This document shows, piece after piece, positions 44,308-52,318 of a stretch of 64,000 bases of DNA. A program made the translations under genes and the position numbers. Position 1 is the first letter of the stretch; each line of letters opens with the position of its first letter. This DNA comes from Neobacillus sp. OS1-2 (GTDB lineage: Bacteria > Bacillota > Bacilli > Bacillales > Cytobacillaceae). The DNA lies in NCBI RefSeq assembly GCF_030915505.1, contig NZ_CP133265.1, positions 4,306,001 to 4,370,000 on the forward strand, given 5' to 3'. Below the pieces are notes generated by a model that saw nothing but the letters and a program-made list of their open reading frames with translations, did not search any database and was not told where the DNA came from.

Positions 44308-44746
44308 ATGTACCCCTTTTTTCTTTTTATTCTTATCATATGAAAAAAGCAAGGCAATGCCTAGTCGTTTCTTCGAATTAAATTCCTTTGCCGAATATCC
44401 TCTAATGTTCCTTACCCTCTGTTTCTATTGTAGTTGGGCTGACTTTTGCGTTTGTTGGCGGTCAAAAAGGAAGTGGGAAAAACGACTAGTTTTTCTCCAC
44501 TTCCTTTTGAAATCCCATTATTGGCAACTTTAAGTTGATATACATTGTGGTTACAGTGTCAATGCAATAAAAAGTGCATTGATGACAAGGGCTTTTGTTT
44601 TCGTTGTACTTGTCTGTGAGAATGTTGCATTCATACGATTACCACTTTTTTTATTAAAAATAATATCCTATAATTAGAACTTGGTATAACTTTTTAGAAA
44701 ATTAGTAAAAAGAATGAATCAATTTAATATCACTTGAGGTTAAATA
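44308..44746. other. Non-coding region with two hairpins
   Basis: No gene supported. GGAAGTGGGAAAAAC (44469-44483) pairs with GTTTTTCTCCACTTCC (44489-44504, one bulge) with T4 after it, a terminator-like hairpin with no obvious gene in front. CAATGCA/TGCATTG at 44560-44581 forms a second, weaker hairpin. The promoter of the 44747 gene (CTTGGTATAA near 44681) lies at the right end. Confidence 0.5.
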
Positions 44747-44935
44747 ATGAAGGTGTATAAAGTAAAAAAGCAGTTTAACGGCTATAAAAGGGGAACACTG
44801 TTTTACATGATAAGTGAATCAGAATTTATTGGAGTAAAAGAGTTTGTGTTGCGAACGGAGGATTTAACAACTAGAATCATGATCAATGAAAGTGAATTCC
44901 TTTCCCACTTTATGTTTATAAAAGAAGTCTTTTAA
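44747..44935 (+). CDS. Small hypothetical protein (62 residues)
   Basis: Family not recognised. Soluble-looking, beta-rich sequence with 'KQFNGYKRGTLFYM' and a final 'FMFIKEVF'; no helix long enough to cross a membrane. TTGAGGTT gives a fair ribosome binding site. A truncated relative of its promoter and first ten codons lies at 39.6 kb, so the gene has been duplicated locally. Confidence 0.6.
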   Translation: MKVYKVKKQFNGYKRGTLFYMISESEFIGVKEFVLRTEDLTTRIMINESEFLSHFMFIKEVF

Positions 44936-45083
44936 TAAAAGTGGAGATAGCAAATCGAATTTCCTAGAAGTATTCTCTTTGGATGTAAATGAGATTTTTA
45001 GTTTAGGCAGGTTCTTATGGGCGGGACCACATCAGTAATAACCATGTGGCTGTCCCCTAGGTCACCCGAGTGGAGGTATATAT

Positions 45084-45380
45084 ATGATGATTGATGAGTA
45101 TTTCGCAACAGCGATGGAAGCCTGGAGTATGATGCAAAAGACATCCGGTGATGAAGGGGCAGAATGGGCAGAAAGATTTGAACGATACTTTTATGAATTT
45201 ATTGATGAATTGAAGAAATGGTGGGCCACTCTTCATTCAAAGCCAACGAATATAGAGGATGCGGAGGAGTTACCTGAAATAAAAAAATGGATGGAACAAA
45301 TTCCAGCACCCGTCCAACTAAATTTTCTGATGGAATTAGAAGATATTTTGGAGGGAATAGAAACGGAACGCTTTGATTAA
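45084..45380 (+). CDS. Acidic hypothetical protein (98 residues)
   Basis: Family not recognised. Helical and acidic, rich in Trp and Glu ('EWAERFERYFYEFIDELKKWW', 'MELEDILEGIE'), no signal or membrane segment. GGAGGTATATAT precedes ATG 45084 (a second ATG follows directly). An imperfect inverted repeat, GGGACCACAT...ATGTGGCTGTCCC, lies at about 45023-45058 just upstream. Followed by a terminator. Confidence 0.65.
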   Translation: MMIDEYFATAMEAWSMMQKTSGDEGAEWAERFERYFYEFIDELKKWWATLHSKPTNIEDAEELPEIKKWMEQIPAPVQLNFLMELEDILEGIETERFD

Positions 45381-45471
45381 GACACCCCTTAATACGTATT
45401 TGAAATTGAAAAAACATTTTATGTACATAAACAGTTTATGACCTATGATTTTTGAATAGTCGACCCCAAGC

Positions 45472-45501
45472 AAAGCAGCTCTGCAACAGAGTTGCTTTTT
45501 T
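45472..45501 (+). terminator. Intrinsic terminator after the acidic protein gene
   Basis: AAGCAGCTCTG and CAGAGTTGCTT form a stem with a 3-base loop and one mismatch, followed by TTTTT. Confidence 0.8.
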
Positions 45502-45589
45502 GATTTGAGCTATATAATGGCTCGGCGTGACAGCTTTAATGGGTATTGAATACAATTTAGAATAACTCCTACTAAGAGGTGGTGATAAC

Positions 45590-46302
45590 ATGTTTTCTGA
45601 GACGGGGATGCATGGCTTTACATTATTTTCAGTTGAACATATTGCTGTGTTGCTTATATTCTTTGCTGCCTGTTGTACGTTAGTGTATTTTAGAAAAAAA
45701 CACAAGAAATACCATCAGATGATTAAATGGACACTGTTTATCATGTTGCCGATATGTGAAATCTCTTTACAATTATGGTTACTTTTAACTAATCAGTGGG
45801 AAGTGAGTAACCTTCCGCTGCAGTTGTGCTCGATTAGTACTTTTTTAGCTATGTATTTATTTTGGAACAGGAACGAGAAGGTTTTTTATTTGTTGTATTT
45901 TTTTGCTACCCTTCCTCCTATTTTAGCGATGGTTACGCCAGAAATGGTCTATACATTTCCTCATTTTAGGTTTATTGAGTATTTCCTTCACCATTCCGTC
46001 CTTCCATTGTCCGCATTCTATTTTATCCTATATGAAGGGTACAGAGTTCCCGAAAGGCAATCATTTTTACTTATGTAACCGTCAACATTATTGCCGTGCC
46101 TATTTTTATCTTAAATCAATTCCTTGGCACAAACTTTTTCTACTTAGCGAGTCCAACAGAAACTAAAACGATTCTGACCTATTTCGGCAATGGTTTCTGG
46201 TATTATATGAATCTAGAAATTGCCGCACTGATTGTATTTTCCATCACATATTTGCCAATGGGGGTTTTACAAAGGAAAGAAATTTCCAAGTCTGAACGGT
46301 AG
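45590..46302 (+). pseudogene. YwaF-like membrane protein (TIGR02206 family), frameshifted
   Basis: Frame 1 from ATG 45590 gives 'LFSVEHIAVLLIFFAACC' to 'FYFILYEGYRVPE', then breaks at the AAA run 46053-46055. The next frame continues 'KAIIFTYVTVNIIAVPIFI' and 'NQFLGTNFFYLASP...FGNGFWYYMNLEIAAL' to 46302. One added A restores 237 residues and seven or so helices, the normal YwaF layout. No further damage, so either very recent mutation or a sequencing deletion. Confidence 0.82.
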
Positions 46303-46424
46303 AAGCCACAGAACCATGGGGGCTGTTCTTGTAGTCACAAAAGCCACTAGAACCGCCCACATGGGACGTGTTATGATAAAAGAAAGAAACGGATGATTTA
46401 TTTTGTGAGAATGGGGAAAATCGT

Positions 46425-47426
46425 ATGCCACTAGAAATCGTTCGCCATGATATTACAAAAATGACAGTAGATGCAATTGTGAATGCTGCCAATACCTCAT
46501 TAAAAATGGGTGGTGGTGTTTGTGGAGCTATATTTCAGGCTGCAGGTATCCAAGAATTACAAAGGGCTTGCGATCAACTTGGAGGATGCAGGGCCGGAGA
46601 AGCCGTCATAACCAACGGATTCCAATTGGATGCCAAATTTATCATACATACTCCAGGTCCAATTTGGAATGGGGAAGGAAACAAAGAAGCAGCCCTGTTA
46701 AAGTCATCTTACATAAACGCTATGGATCTCGCCTATAAACATCAATGTGAATCCATCGCGTTTCCGTTACTATCGACAGGAATATACGGCTTTCCAAAAG
46801 AGGAAGCTTTACAAATCGCAGTTTCCGCCATTAGTTCATTTATATTACAACATGATATGCTCGTTTATCTCGTTGTTTTTGATAAAAATTCTTTCTCCAT
46901 TGGAAAGAAGCTGTTTTCTTCCATTCATCAATATATTGATGAGCATTATGTTGAGGATGCGGAAATCAGTTATCCACGTAAAATGGATGAACGTTATATA
47001 TTGGAACAAAAGCTGGATTCCGAAATTTTTCAGGAGGATCTCTTAAAAGAAGCCGATTATTCTTTAGTTGATAGGTTAGAGCAACTTGAGGAATCGTTCT
47101 CCGAGCGATTGCTTCGATTCATTGATCAAAAGGGAATGACCGATGTTGAGACGTATAAAAGAGCGAATATTGACCGTAAATTATTCTCGAAAATTCGCAA
47201 TGGCGTAAATTATACTCCAACGAAGAAAACGGCTATTGCCTTTGCCATCGCCCTGCAATTAACGTTAATGGAAACGCTTGATTTGCTGAATACCGCCGGA
47301 TATACCTTTTCCCGCAGCAGCAAATTTGATGTCATTATTGAATTCTTTATTCAACAAGCCAATTACAATATCCATGAAATTAATCAGGTCTTATTCACAT
47401 TTGATCAGCCACTACTTGGTGCCTAA
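46425..47426 (+). CDS. Macro-domain protein with C-terminal helical (HTH-like) domain
   Basis: Residues 1-160 form a macro domain: 'DITKMTVDAIVNAANTSLKMGGGVCGAI' (ADP-ribose-binding Asn and Gly-rich loop), 'IIHTPGPIWNGE' and 'FPLLSTGIYGFPKEEA'. The macro domain is likely to bind or hydrolyse ADP-ribose groups. The remaining 150 residues are helical; 'KRANIDRKLFSKIRNGVNYTPTKKTAIAFAIAL' looks like a lambda-repressor-type fold. A terminator separates it from the VWA gene 80 bases on. Confidence 0.85.
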   Translation: MPLEIVRHDITKMTVDAIVNAANTSLKMGGGVCGAIFQAAGIQELQRACDQLGGCRAGEAVITNGFQLDAKFIIHTPGPIWNGEGNKEAALLKSSYINAMDLAYKHQCESIAFPLLSTGIYGFPKEEALQIAVSAISSFILQHDMLVYLVVFDKNSFSIGKKLFSSIHQYIDEHYVEDAEISYPRKMDERYILEQKLDSEIFQEDLLKEADYSLVDRLEQLEESFSERLLRFIDQKGMTDVETYKRANIDRKLFSKIRNGVNYTPTKKTAIAFAIALQLTLMETLDLLNTAGYTFSRSSKFDVIIEFFIQQANYNIHEINQVLFTFDQPLLGA

Positions 47427-47430
47427 AATG

Positions 47431-47455
47431 TCGCTTTCGAAGCGACCTTTTTTTA
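47431..47455 (+). terminator. Intrinsic terminator after the macro-domain gene
   Basis: GTCGCTT-TCG-AAGCGAC hairpin followed by CTTTTTTT. Confidence 0.85.
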
Positions 47456-47503
47456 TGGAATCCTTGATATCCTTAGTTTATTAACCAACGGAGGATGAAT
47501 AGG

Positions 47504-48154
47504 ATGAAAAAAAATGTAACTGAATTAGTGTTTATTTTAGATAAAAGTGGTTCGATGGCAGGGCTGGAGTCAGATACAATTGGCGGGTTTAATGCGATGC
47601 TGATGAAACAACAAAAAGCGGAAGGGGAAGCCTTGGTGACAACTGCATTGTTTAATCACCAGTACGAATTATTGCATGATCGTATGAATGTAAGAGGAAT
47701 ATCACCTATTACGGAAAGTGATTATGAAGTCTGTGGCACGACCGCATTATTAGATGCGATTGGTTTTACGATTCAAAAAATAGCCAATGTTCAAAAGCGA
47801 ACAAGTGAGGATGAACGTGCTGAAAAGGTCCTGTTTGTCATTACAACGGATGGAATGGAAAATGCTAGTCAGGAATATTCTCCGGACAAAATCAAAAAAA
47901 TGGTTCAGCAGCAAAAAGATAAATATGGCTGGGAGTTCATGTTTCTTGGTGCTAATATCGACGCCGTCTCAACCGCTGCTGAATTTGGAATCGATGAGGA
48001 CTTTGCTGTGGAGTACCATGCTGACCATGTCGGTACGCAGTTAAACTATGCGGCGGTAAATGAAGCGGTCCTCAACCTGCGAAGTGGCAAAAAGATTGAT
48101 CGAAGCTGGAAAGAGGGAATTGAAAAGGATTATCATCAACGGATACATAATTGA
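47504..48154 (+). CDS. VWA-domain protein
   Basis: 216-residue cytosolic von Willebrand A domain. The complete MIDAS is 'DKSGSMAGLE' (DxSxS), a Thr in 'GTTALLDAIG', and Asp in 'ITTDGMENAS'. No signal or membrane anchor. ATG 47504 is chosen, 9 bases after GGAGG; ATG 47495 would overlap that site. It lies just downstream of the macro/HTH gene, though with its own terminator-bounded unit. Function unknown. Confidence 0.87.
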   Translation: MKKNVTELVFILDKSGSMAGLESDTIGGFNAMLMKQQKAEGEALVTTALFNHQYELLHDRMNVRGISPITESDYEVCGTTALLDAIGFTIQKIANVQKRTSEDERAEKVLFVITTDGMENASQEYSPDKIKKMVQQQKDKYGWEFMFLGANIDAVSTAAEFGIDEDFAVEYHADHVGTQLNYAAVNEAVLNLRSGKKIDRSWKEGIEKDYHQRIHN

Positions 48155-48193
48155 GTAAGATGATGATTAACCTAAGGTATAAAAATATTTGAA

Positions 48194-48221
48194 GCGCCTG
48201 AGATGATTCAGGCACTTTTTT
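48194..48221 (+). terminator. Intrinsic terminator after the VWA gene
   Basis: GCCTGA (48196-48201) pairs with TCAGGC (48208-48213), then ACTTTTTT. Confidence 0.8.
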
Positions 48222-48285
48222 GATTATGATAGAAACTAATTTTAACGGAATAATAACAAGGAGACTTTTTAAGGTGGTGATTTGG

Positions 48286-49014
48286 GTGAAGAAGTACTTA
48301 TTCATCCTGCTCTTTTCCATTTTTCTTGGATTTCCGACACTAGCTTCCGCGAAGCAGCATGTGCCGATCTTAGTGTATCATTCGATTGCAGAGTATAACG
48401 GTACAGGATCAAAGGAGTTATATGTCACGCCGGAAAATTTTGAAAAACAAATAACGTACTTACGGGACCATGGGTTTACGCTATTATCGTTCGAACACTG
48501 GAGCGATAGGAGTAAAGTAACTAAACCGATTCTACTTACCTTTGATGATGGGTACAAAAATAATAAAAATGTCTTAACCGTTTTCCAAAAACTAGAATCG
48601 TCCCACTTTAAACCTAAGGCTACCATTTTTGTGATCTCTGATTTTATTGGTCATTCCAATCGGTTGTCTCCTACGGATTTAAAAATATTTGTGGAGTCTG
48701 GGTATTTTTCCATTCAGTCACATACAGCAACACATCCCGATTTAACCAAAATAAACAATTATGAACATGAATTGAAAGATTCCAAAGAAAGGATTGAGAG
48801 GATAACCGGTAAACCCGTATTCGCCCTAAGTTATCCATATGGAAGCTTCAATAAAAAGGTTGTTCAGGAAACGAAGAAATACTATTCATTTGGACTTACC
48901 ACCACACCCGAATTATTTATCGAAAAAGGCATAAAAGATGAGCTCTATTATTTTCCACGGATTTACGTAAAGAATTCCACAACAATAGCGGACTTTGCGA
49001 AAATTGTGGACTAA
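48286..49014 (+). CDS. Secreted polysaccharide deacetylase (NodB domain)
   Basis: 242 residues. Signal peptide 'KKYLFILLFSIFLGFPTLASA' with a likely cut after ASA, then NodB domain: 'VPILVYHSIAE', motif 1 'LLTFDDGYKNN' (catalytic and metal Asp), motif 2 'SHTATHPDL' (two metal His), 'FALSYPYGSFN'. Deacetylates an extracellular N-acetyl-glycan. GTG 48286 gives a normal signal peptide and has AAGGTGGTG 6 bases ahead; earlier GTG 48274 is possible. Intact, single gene. Confidence 0.9.
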   Translation: MKKYLFILLFSIFLGFPTLASAKQHVPILVYHSIAEYNGTGSKELYVTPENFEKQITYLRDHGFTLLSFEHWSDRSKVTKPILLTFDDGYKNNKNVLTVFQKLESSHFKPKATIFVISDFIGHSNRLSPTDLKIFVESGYFSIQSHTATHPDLTKINNYEHELKDSKERIERITGKPVFALSYPYGSFNKKVVQETKKYYSFGLTTTPELFIEKGIKDELYYFPRIYVKNSTTIADFAKIVD

Positions 49015-49148
49015 ATAGTAATGCCTGTACTCCAGAGCAATAAGGGGGACAGGCATCATTTTTCCACCATAACATTAAAATAAAATGATTTTCCGAAATT
49101 TCTGAAATAAATTGACTGTGTTCCTCTCATATGGTAAGTTTTTACTAA

Positions 49149-49162
49149 AGTAAACGTTTTCT
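49149..49162 (+). promoter_or_regulatory. Possible cre site before the nitronate monooxygenase-like gene
   Basis: AGTAAACGTTTTCT matches TGWAARCGYTWNCW at 13 of 14 positions, about 67 bases before the start and downstream of a TTGACT -35-like element (49112). Suggests CcpA roadblock repression. Confidence 0.35.
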
Positions 49163-49228
49163 ATTATTTATCTTTAGATTTAAATTAGCAAATTATTATT
49201 CTAATATGAGTAGAGGAGTTGTATACAT

Positions 49229-50203
49229 ATGTCAAATATTCCGTCAATCCTTACTAACTTGAGGATTCCTGTCATTGGAGCACCGATGTTTATTATTAGT
49301 ACGCCAAAACTAGTCATTGAGCAATGTAAGGCAGGGGTTGTTGGCTCGATGCCTGCACTAAATGCAAGACCCGCCGCCCAGCTTGATGAATGGCTAGCGG
49401 AAATCACAGAGGAGCTAGCAGACTTCAATGCTCGTAACCCAGAGCGTCCAGCTGCCCCATTTGCGATTAATCAGATTGTTCACAAGAGCAATGATCGCCT
49501 TGAGCATGATATGGAATTATGTGTGAAATATAAAGTTCCAATTATCATTTCTTCCTTAGGGGCACGCGAAGAAATTAATGTGGCCGCCCATAGCTATGGA
49601 GGCGTTGTTTTTCACGATGTCATCAATAATAGGTTTGCACATAAGGCCATCGAAAAAGGAGCAGATGGTTTGATTGCAGTTGCTACCGGTGCGGGTGGTC
49701 ATGCTGGAGTCAAGAGCCCGTTTGCGTTAATTCAAGAAATCCGTCAATGGTTTAAGGGTCCGCTCGCTTTATCTGGGTCTATCGCTAATGGAAACGCGAT
49801 TCTTGCCGCTCAAGCGATGGGGGCAGATTTTGCTTACATCGGATCACCATTTATTGCTACAGAAGAAGCGAGGGCAGCAGAGGAATATAAGCAGGCCATT
49901 GTGGATTCCACTTCTGATGATATTGTCTATAGTAATCTATTCACCGGTATCCATGGGAACTATCTTGCATCTTCAATACGAGCTGCCGGTTTGGATCCTG
50001 AAGCACTCCCTGAAAGTGATCCAACCAAAATGAATTTTGGCGGCGACGGAAAGGCAAAGGCCTGGAAAGATATTTGGGGAAGCGGACAGGGGATTGGCGT
50101 TATCAATCAAATCTCGAGTACGGCCGTATATGTCGACAAGCTTCATCAAGAGTATAGTACGGCAAGAAAAAATTTAATGAAGTCCAGTGAAGTATTTGCA
50201 TAG
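49229..50203 (+). CDS. Nitronate monooxygenase-like flavoprotein
   Basis: 324-residue FMN-dependent TIM-barrel protein of the NMO/2-nitropropane dioxygenase family: 'PVIGAPMFIISTPKLV', 'GVVGSMPALNARP', 'VATGAGGHAG' (flavin-phosphate His-Ala-Gly), 'LSGSIANGNAILAAQAMGADFAYIGSPF'. Oxidises nitronates or serves as an NAD(P)H:quinone or trans-enoyl reductase in relatives. ATG 49229 has AGAGGAG upstream. Terminator follows. Confidence 0.88.
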   Translation: MSNIPSILTNLRIPVIGAPMFIISTPKLVIEQCKAGVVGSMPALNARPAAQLDEWLAEITEELADFNARNPERPAAPFAINQIVHKSNDRLEHDMELCVKYKVPIIISSLGAREEINVAAHSYGGVVFHDVINNRFAHKAIEKGADGLIAVATGAGGHAGVKSPFALIQEIRQWFKGPLALSGSIANGNAILAAQAMGADFAYIGSPFIATEEARAAEEYKQAIVDSTSDDIVYSNLFTGIHGNYLASSIRAAGLDPEALPESDPTKMNFGGDGKAKAWKDIWGSGQGIGVINQISSTAVYVDKLHQEYSTARKNLMKSSEVFA

Positions 50204-50228
50204 GACATTTCCTTTCAAACAATCGTTT

Positions 50229-50255
50229 AAAAAGCTGCCTCGTCAGCTTTTTTTT
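50229..50255 (+). terminator. Intrinsic terminator after the NMO-like gene
   Basis: AAAAAGCTG (50229-50237) pairs with CAGCTTTTT, then a T-run. Confidence 0.85.
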
Positions 50256-50390
50256 ATGAAGATTTTTATTTTTTTGAAGGAAAAATCACTCCCATCCCTT
50301 ATAAAACCAATCTTTCTGCTTGGAAGAGCCCTTACACATTTTCACTTTATACATACTTTGTAGTAAGTCGGTGAAAAGGGGGTTTGTTAT

Positions 50391-50501
50391 ATGGATGGTG
50401 CAGGAGCAGGCGGAGGCTTTGCTTTAGTGGTTGTATTGTTTATCCTTCTCATAATTATTGGTGCGTCCTTTATGGGCGGAGGATTTGGAGGATACTATTA
50501 A
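50391..50501 (+). CDS. YjcZ-family sporulation protein (36 residues)
   Basis: MDGAGAGGGFALVVVLFILL, then IIIGASFMGGGFGGYY. A Gly-rich start, one hydrophobic helix and a Gly/Tyr-rich tail are the YjcZ pattern. AAAAGGGGG precedes the ATG by about 10 bases. Paired with a second copy 33 bases downstream. Small proteins of this family are abundant in sporulating bacilli; role unclear. Confidence 0.8.
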   Translation: MDGAGAGGGFALVVVLFILLIIIGASFMGGGFGGYY

Positions 50502-50534
50502 CCAATTAAAAGCTGATTGAAAGGGGGGAAATTT

Positions 50535-50669
50535 ATGTACGGATATGGAGGATTCGGCGGCGGCTGTGGCTGCGGCTATGGCGGCGGTTTTGGATACGGT
50601 GGCGGCTTTGCCTTAATCGTTGTATTGTTCATCTTGTTAATCATCATTGGTGCAACTTGTTTTTATTAA
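50535..50669 (+). CDS. YjcZ-family sporulation protein (44 residues)
   Basis: Gly/Tyr/Cys-rich N-terminus ([20 protein letters not shown]), then the same '[18 protein letters not shown]' helix as the gene before it, ending TCFY. AAGGGGGG is close upstream. A tandem duplicate of the 50391 gene with a longer Gly-rich head. Confidence 0.82.
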   Translation: MYGYGGFGGGCGCGYGGGFGYGGGFALIVVLFILLIIIGATCFY

Positions 50670-50700
50670 TTAAAAACAAGTAACTTATTTTCTTGAAATA

Positions 50701-50726
50701 AAAAAGGCCCTTTTTTAGGGCTTTTT
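50701..50726 (+). terminator. Intrinsic terminator after the YjcZ genes
   Basis: AAAAAGGCCCT pairs with AGGGCTTTTT (one bulged G) around a T-rich loop, followed by more T. Confidence 0.8.
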
Positions 50727-51006
50727 CATTTTTTAAAAGGTGCTCTATTTCCTAAAGGAAAAATAAAGCACTGCAAGATATAGTAAGCGATACTATTCAG
50801 TTTATCCTTGGTTTATAAAATGATCTGTCTATTGAATCCCTTCATTTTAGCATTCGAAAATGATAGCATGATAAGAGTGGCTTAAAAATGATATTGTAAT
50901 ATATCTAAATATTCATTATAATACTATTAGTTAAAATAATAATGTAGCTGAGAAAGCTAGTCTTTTTGGTATCTTGCTATTTTCTTAGACTATGGGGGGA
51001 ACATCT
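50727..51006. other. AT-rich leader region before sstT
   Basis: No gene supported. An imperfect hairpin CTGAGAAAGCTAG...CTTGCTATTTTCTTAG sits about 50948-50989, just before the GGGGGG ribosome binding site. Its pairing is poor, and no riboswitch or T-box element is recognised. Confidence 0.4.
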
Positions 51007-52245
51007 ATGAAAAATCTGATGAAGAAATGGAATCAATTAAGCTTGGTCAAACAAATCATTATCGGTTTAATTGTTGGTATTATCCTGGCGGTATTGATCC
51101 CAGAAGCAGCAAAACCAGTGGTCATTTTAGGTTCCTTATTTGTAGGAGCACTTAAAGCGATTGCTCCCGTCCTTGTTCTATTCTTGGTCATGTCAGCCAT
51201 AGCGCAGCATAAGAGCGGTCAACAGACAAACATGAAATCAATTATTAGCCTTTATCTATTGGGTACCTTTTTAGCAGGGTTAATCGCCGTTATTGTAAGC
51301 TTTATTGTTCCTGTAAACTTAACACTTGCAAAGGGTGCCGAGGATTTAACAGCTCCTGGCGGTGTTGTAGAGGTTCTTAAATCATTATTATTGAATGTGG
51401 TTGATAATCCTGTCAAAGCTATTTATAATGCCAACTATATCGGTATTTTAGCTTGGGCAGTAGTTCTTGGCATGGCTTTACGAAATGCACCAGCTACAAC
51501 CAAAACGATGATTTCAAATTTTTCAGATGCCGTATCCAAAATGGTTACATGGGTCATCAAGTTTGCCCCACTTGGCATCATGGGACTTGTGATTGACTCG
51601 ATTACGACAAATGGGATTGAGTCCTTACTAAGCTATGGAAAATTACTTGCTGTTTTGGTTGGATGTATGCTGTTTGTGGCATTGGTTGTGAACCCAATCA
51701 TGGTGTTTGTGGCCATTCGTCAAAACCCATACCCACTTGTATTCAAGTGTATCAGGGAAAGTGGTATTACCGCATTCTTTACCCGCAGTTCGGCAGCTAA
51801 TATTCCGGTAAATATGAAATTATGTGAAAACCTAGGCTTGAATAAAGATACCTATTCTGTCTCCATTCCATTAGGTGCAACGATCAATATGGCGGGTGCA
51901 GCCGTTACGATATCAGTTTTGACACTTGCAGCGGTTCATACTTTAGGCATTCACGTGGATATCCCTACAGCTATCATTCTTAGCGTCCTATCAGCTGTTT
52001 GTGCCTGTGGTGCTTCTGGTGTAGCAGGTGGATCCCTCTTACTGATTCCACTTGCTTGCAGTCTTTTCGGAATTCCAAATGATGTTGCCATGCAGGTTGT
52101 TGGAGTAGGCTTTATCATTGGTGTATTGCAAGATTCCTTTGAAACAGCCCTTAATTCATCTACGGATGTCCTTTTCACAGCAACAGCTGAATTTAAGAAG
52201 TGGCGAAAAGATGGTAAAAAAATTGAGATTAAAAAAGCAGCTTAA
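51007..52245 (+). CDS. sstT: Serine/threonine:sodium symporter SstT
   Basis: 412-residue DAACS-family transporter (EAAT fold). Eight helices and two re-entrant loops; '[46 protein letters not shown]' region is the SstT version of the substrate-binding serine-rich loop and NMDGT-like motif (here NMAGA), and '[17 protein letters not shown]' closes the site. Imports Ser and Thr with Na+. ATG 51007 follows GGGGGGAA at 7 bases; an upstream ATG 50992 overlaps it. Confidence 0.92.
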   Translation: MKNLMKKWNQLSLVKQIIIGLIVGIILAVLIPEAAKPVVILGSLFVGALKAIAPVLVLFLVMSAIAQHKSGQQTNMKSIISLYLLGTFLAGLIAVIVSFIVPVNLTLAKGAEDLTAPGGVVEVLKSLLLNVVDNPVKAIYNANYIGILAWAVVLGMALRNAPATTKTMISNFSDAVSKMVTWVIKFAPLGIMGLVIDSITTNGIESLLSYGKLLAVLVGCMLFVALVVNPIMVFVAIRQNPYPLVFKCIRESGITAFFTRSSAANIPVNMKLCENLGLNKDTYSVSIPLGATINMAGAAVTISVLTLAAVHTLGIHVDIPTAIILSVLSAVCACGASGVAGGSLLLIPLACSLFGIPNDVAMQVVGVGFIIGVLQDSFETALNSSTDVLFTATAEFKKWRKDGKKIEIKKAA

Positions 52246-52280
52246 TGTGGCCACCTACGTACAGTTGGTGAATAAAGAAA

Positions 52281-52313
52281 GGAACCCCGGCTCATAAGAA
52301 CCGGGGTTTTTCT
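52281..52313 (+). terminator. Intrinsic terminator after sstT
   Basis: AACCCCGG (52283-52290) and CCGGGGTT (52301-52308) form a GC-rich stem, followed by TTTTC. Confidence 0.9.
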
Positions 52314-52318
52314 TCTTT

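Noticed and set aside
50948..50989. Imperfect hairpin before sstT as a riboswitch
   Set aside because: Poor pairing and no recognisable conserved core of any riboswitch or T-box.
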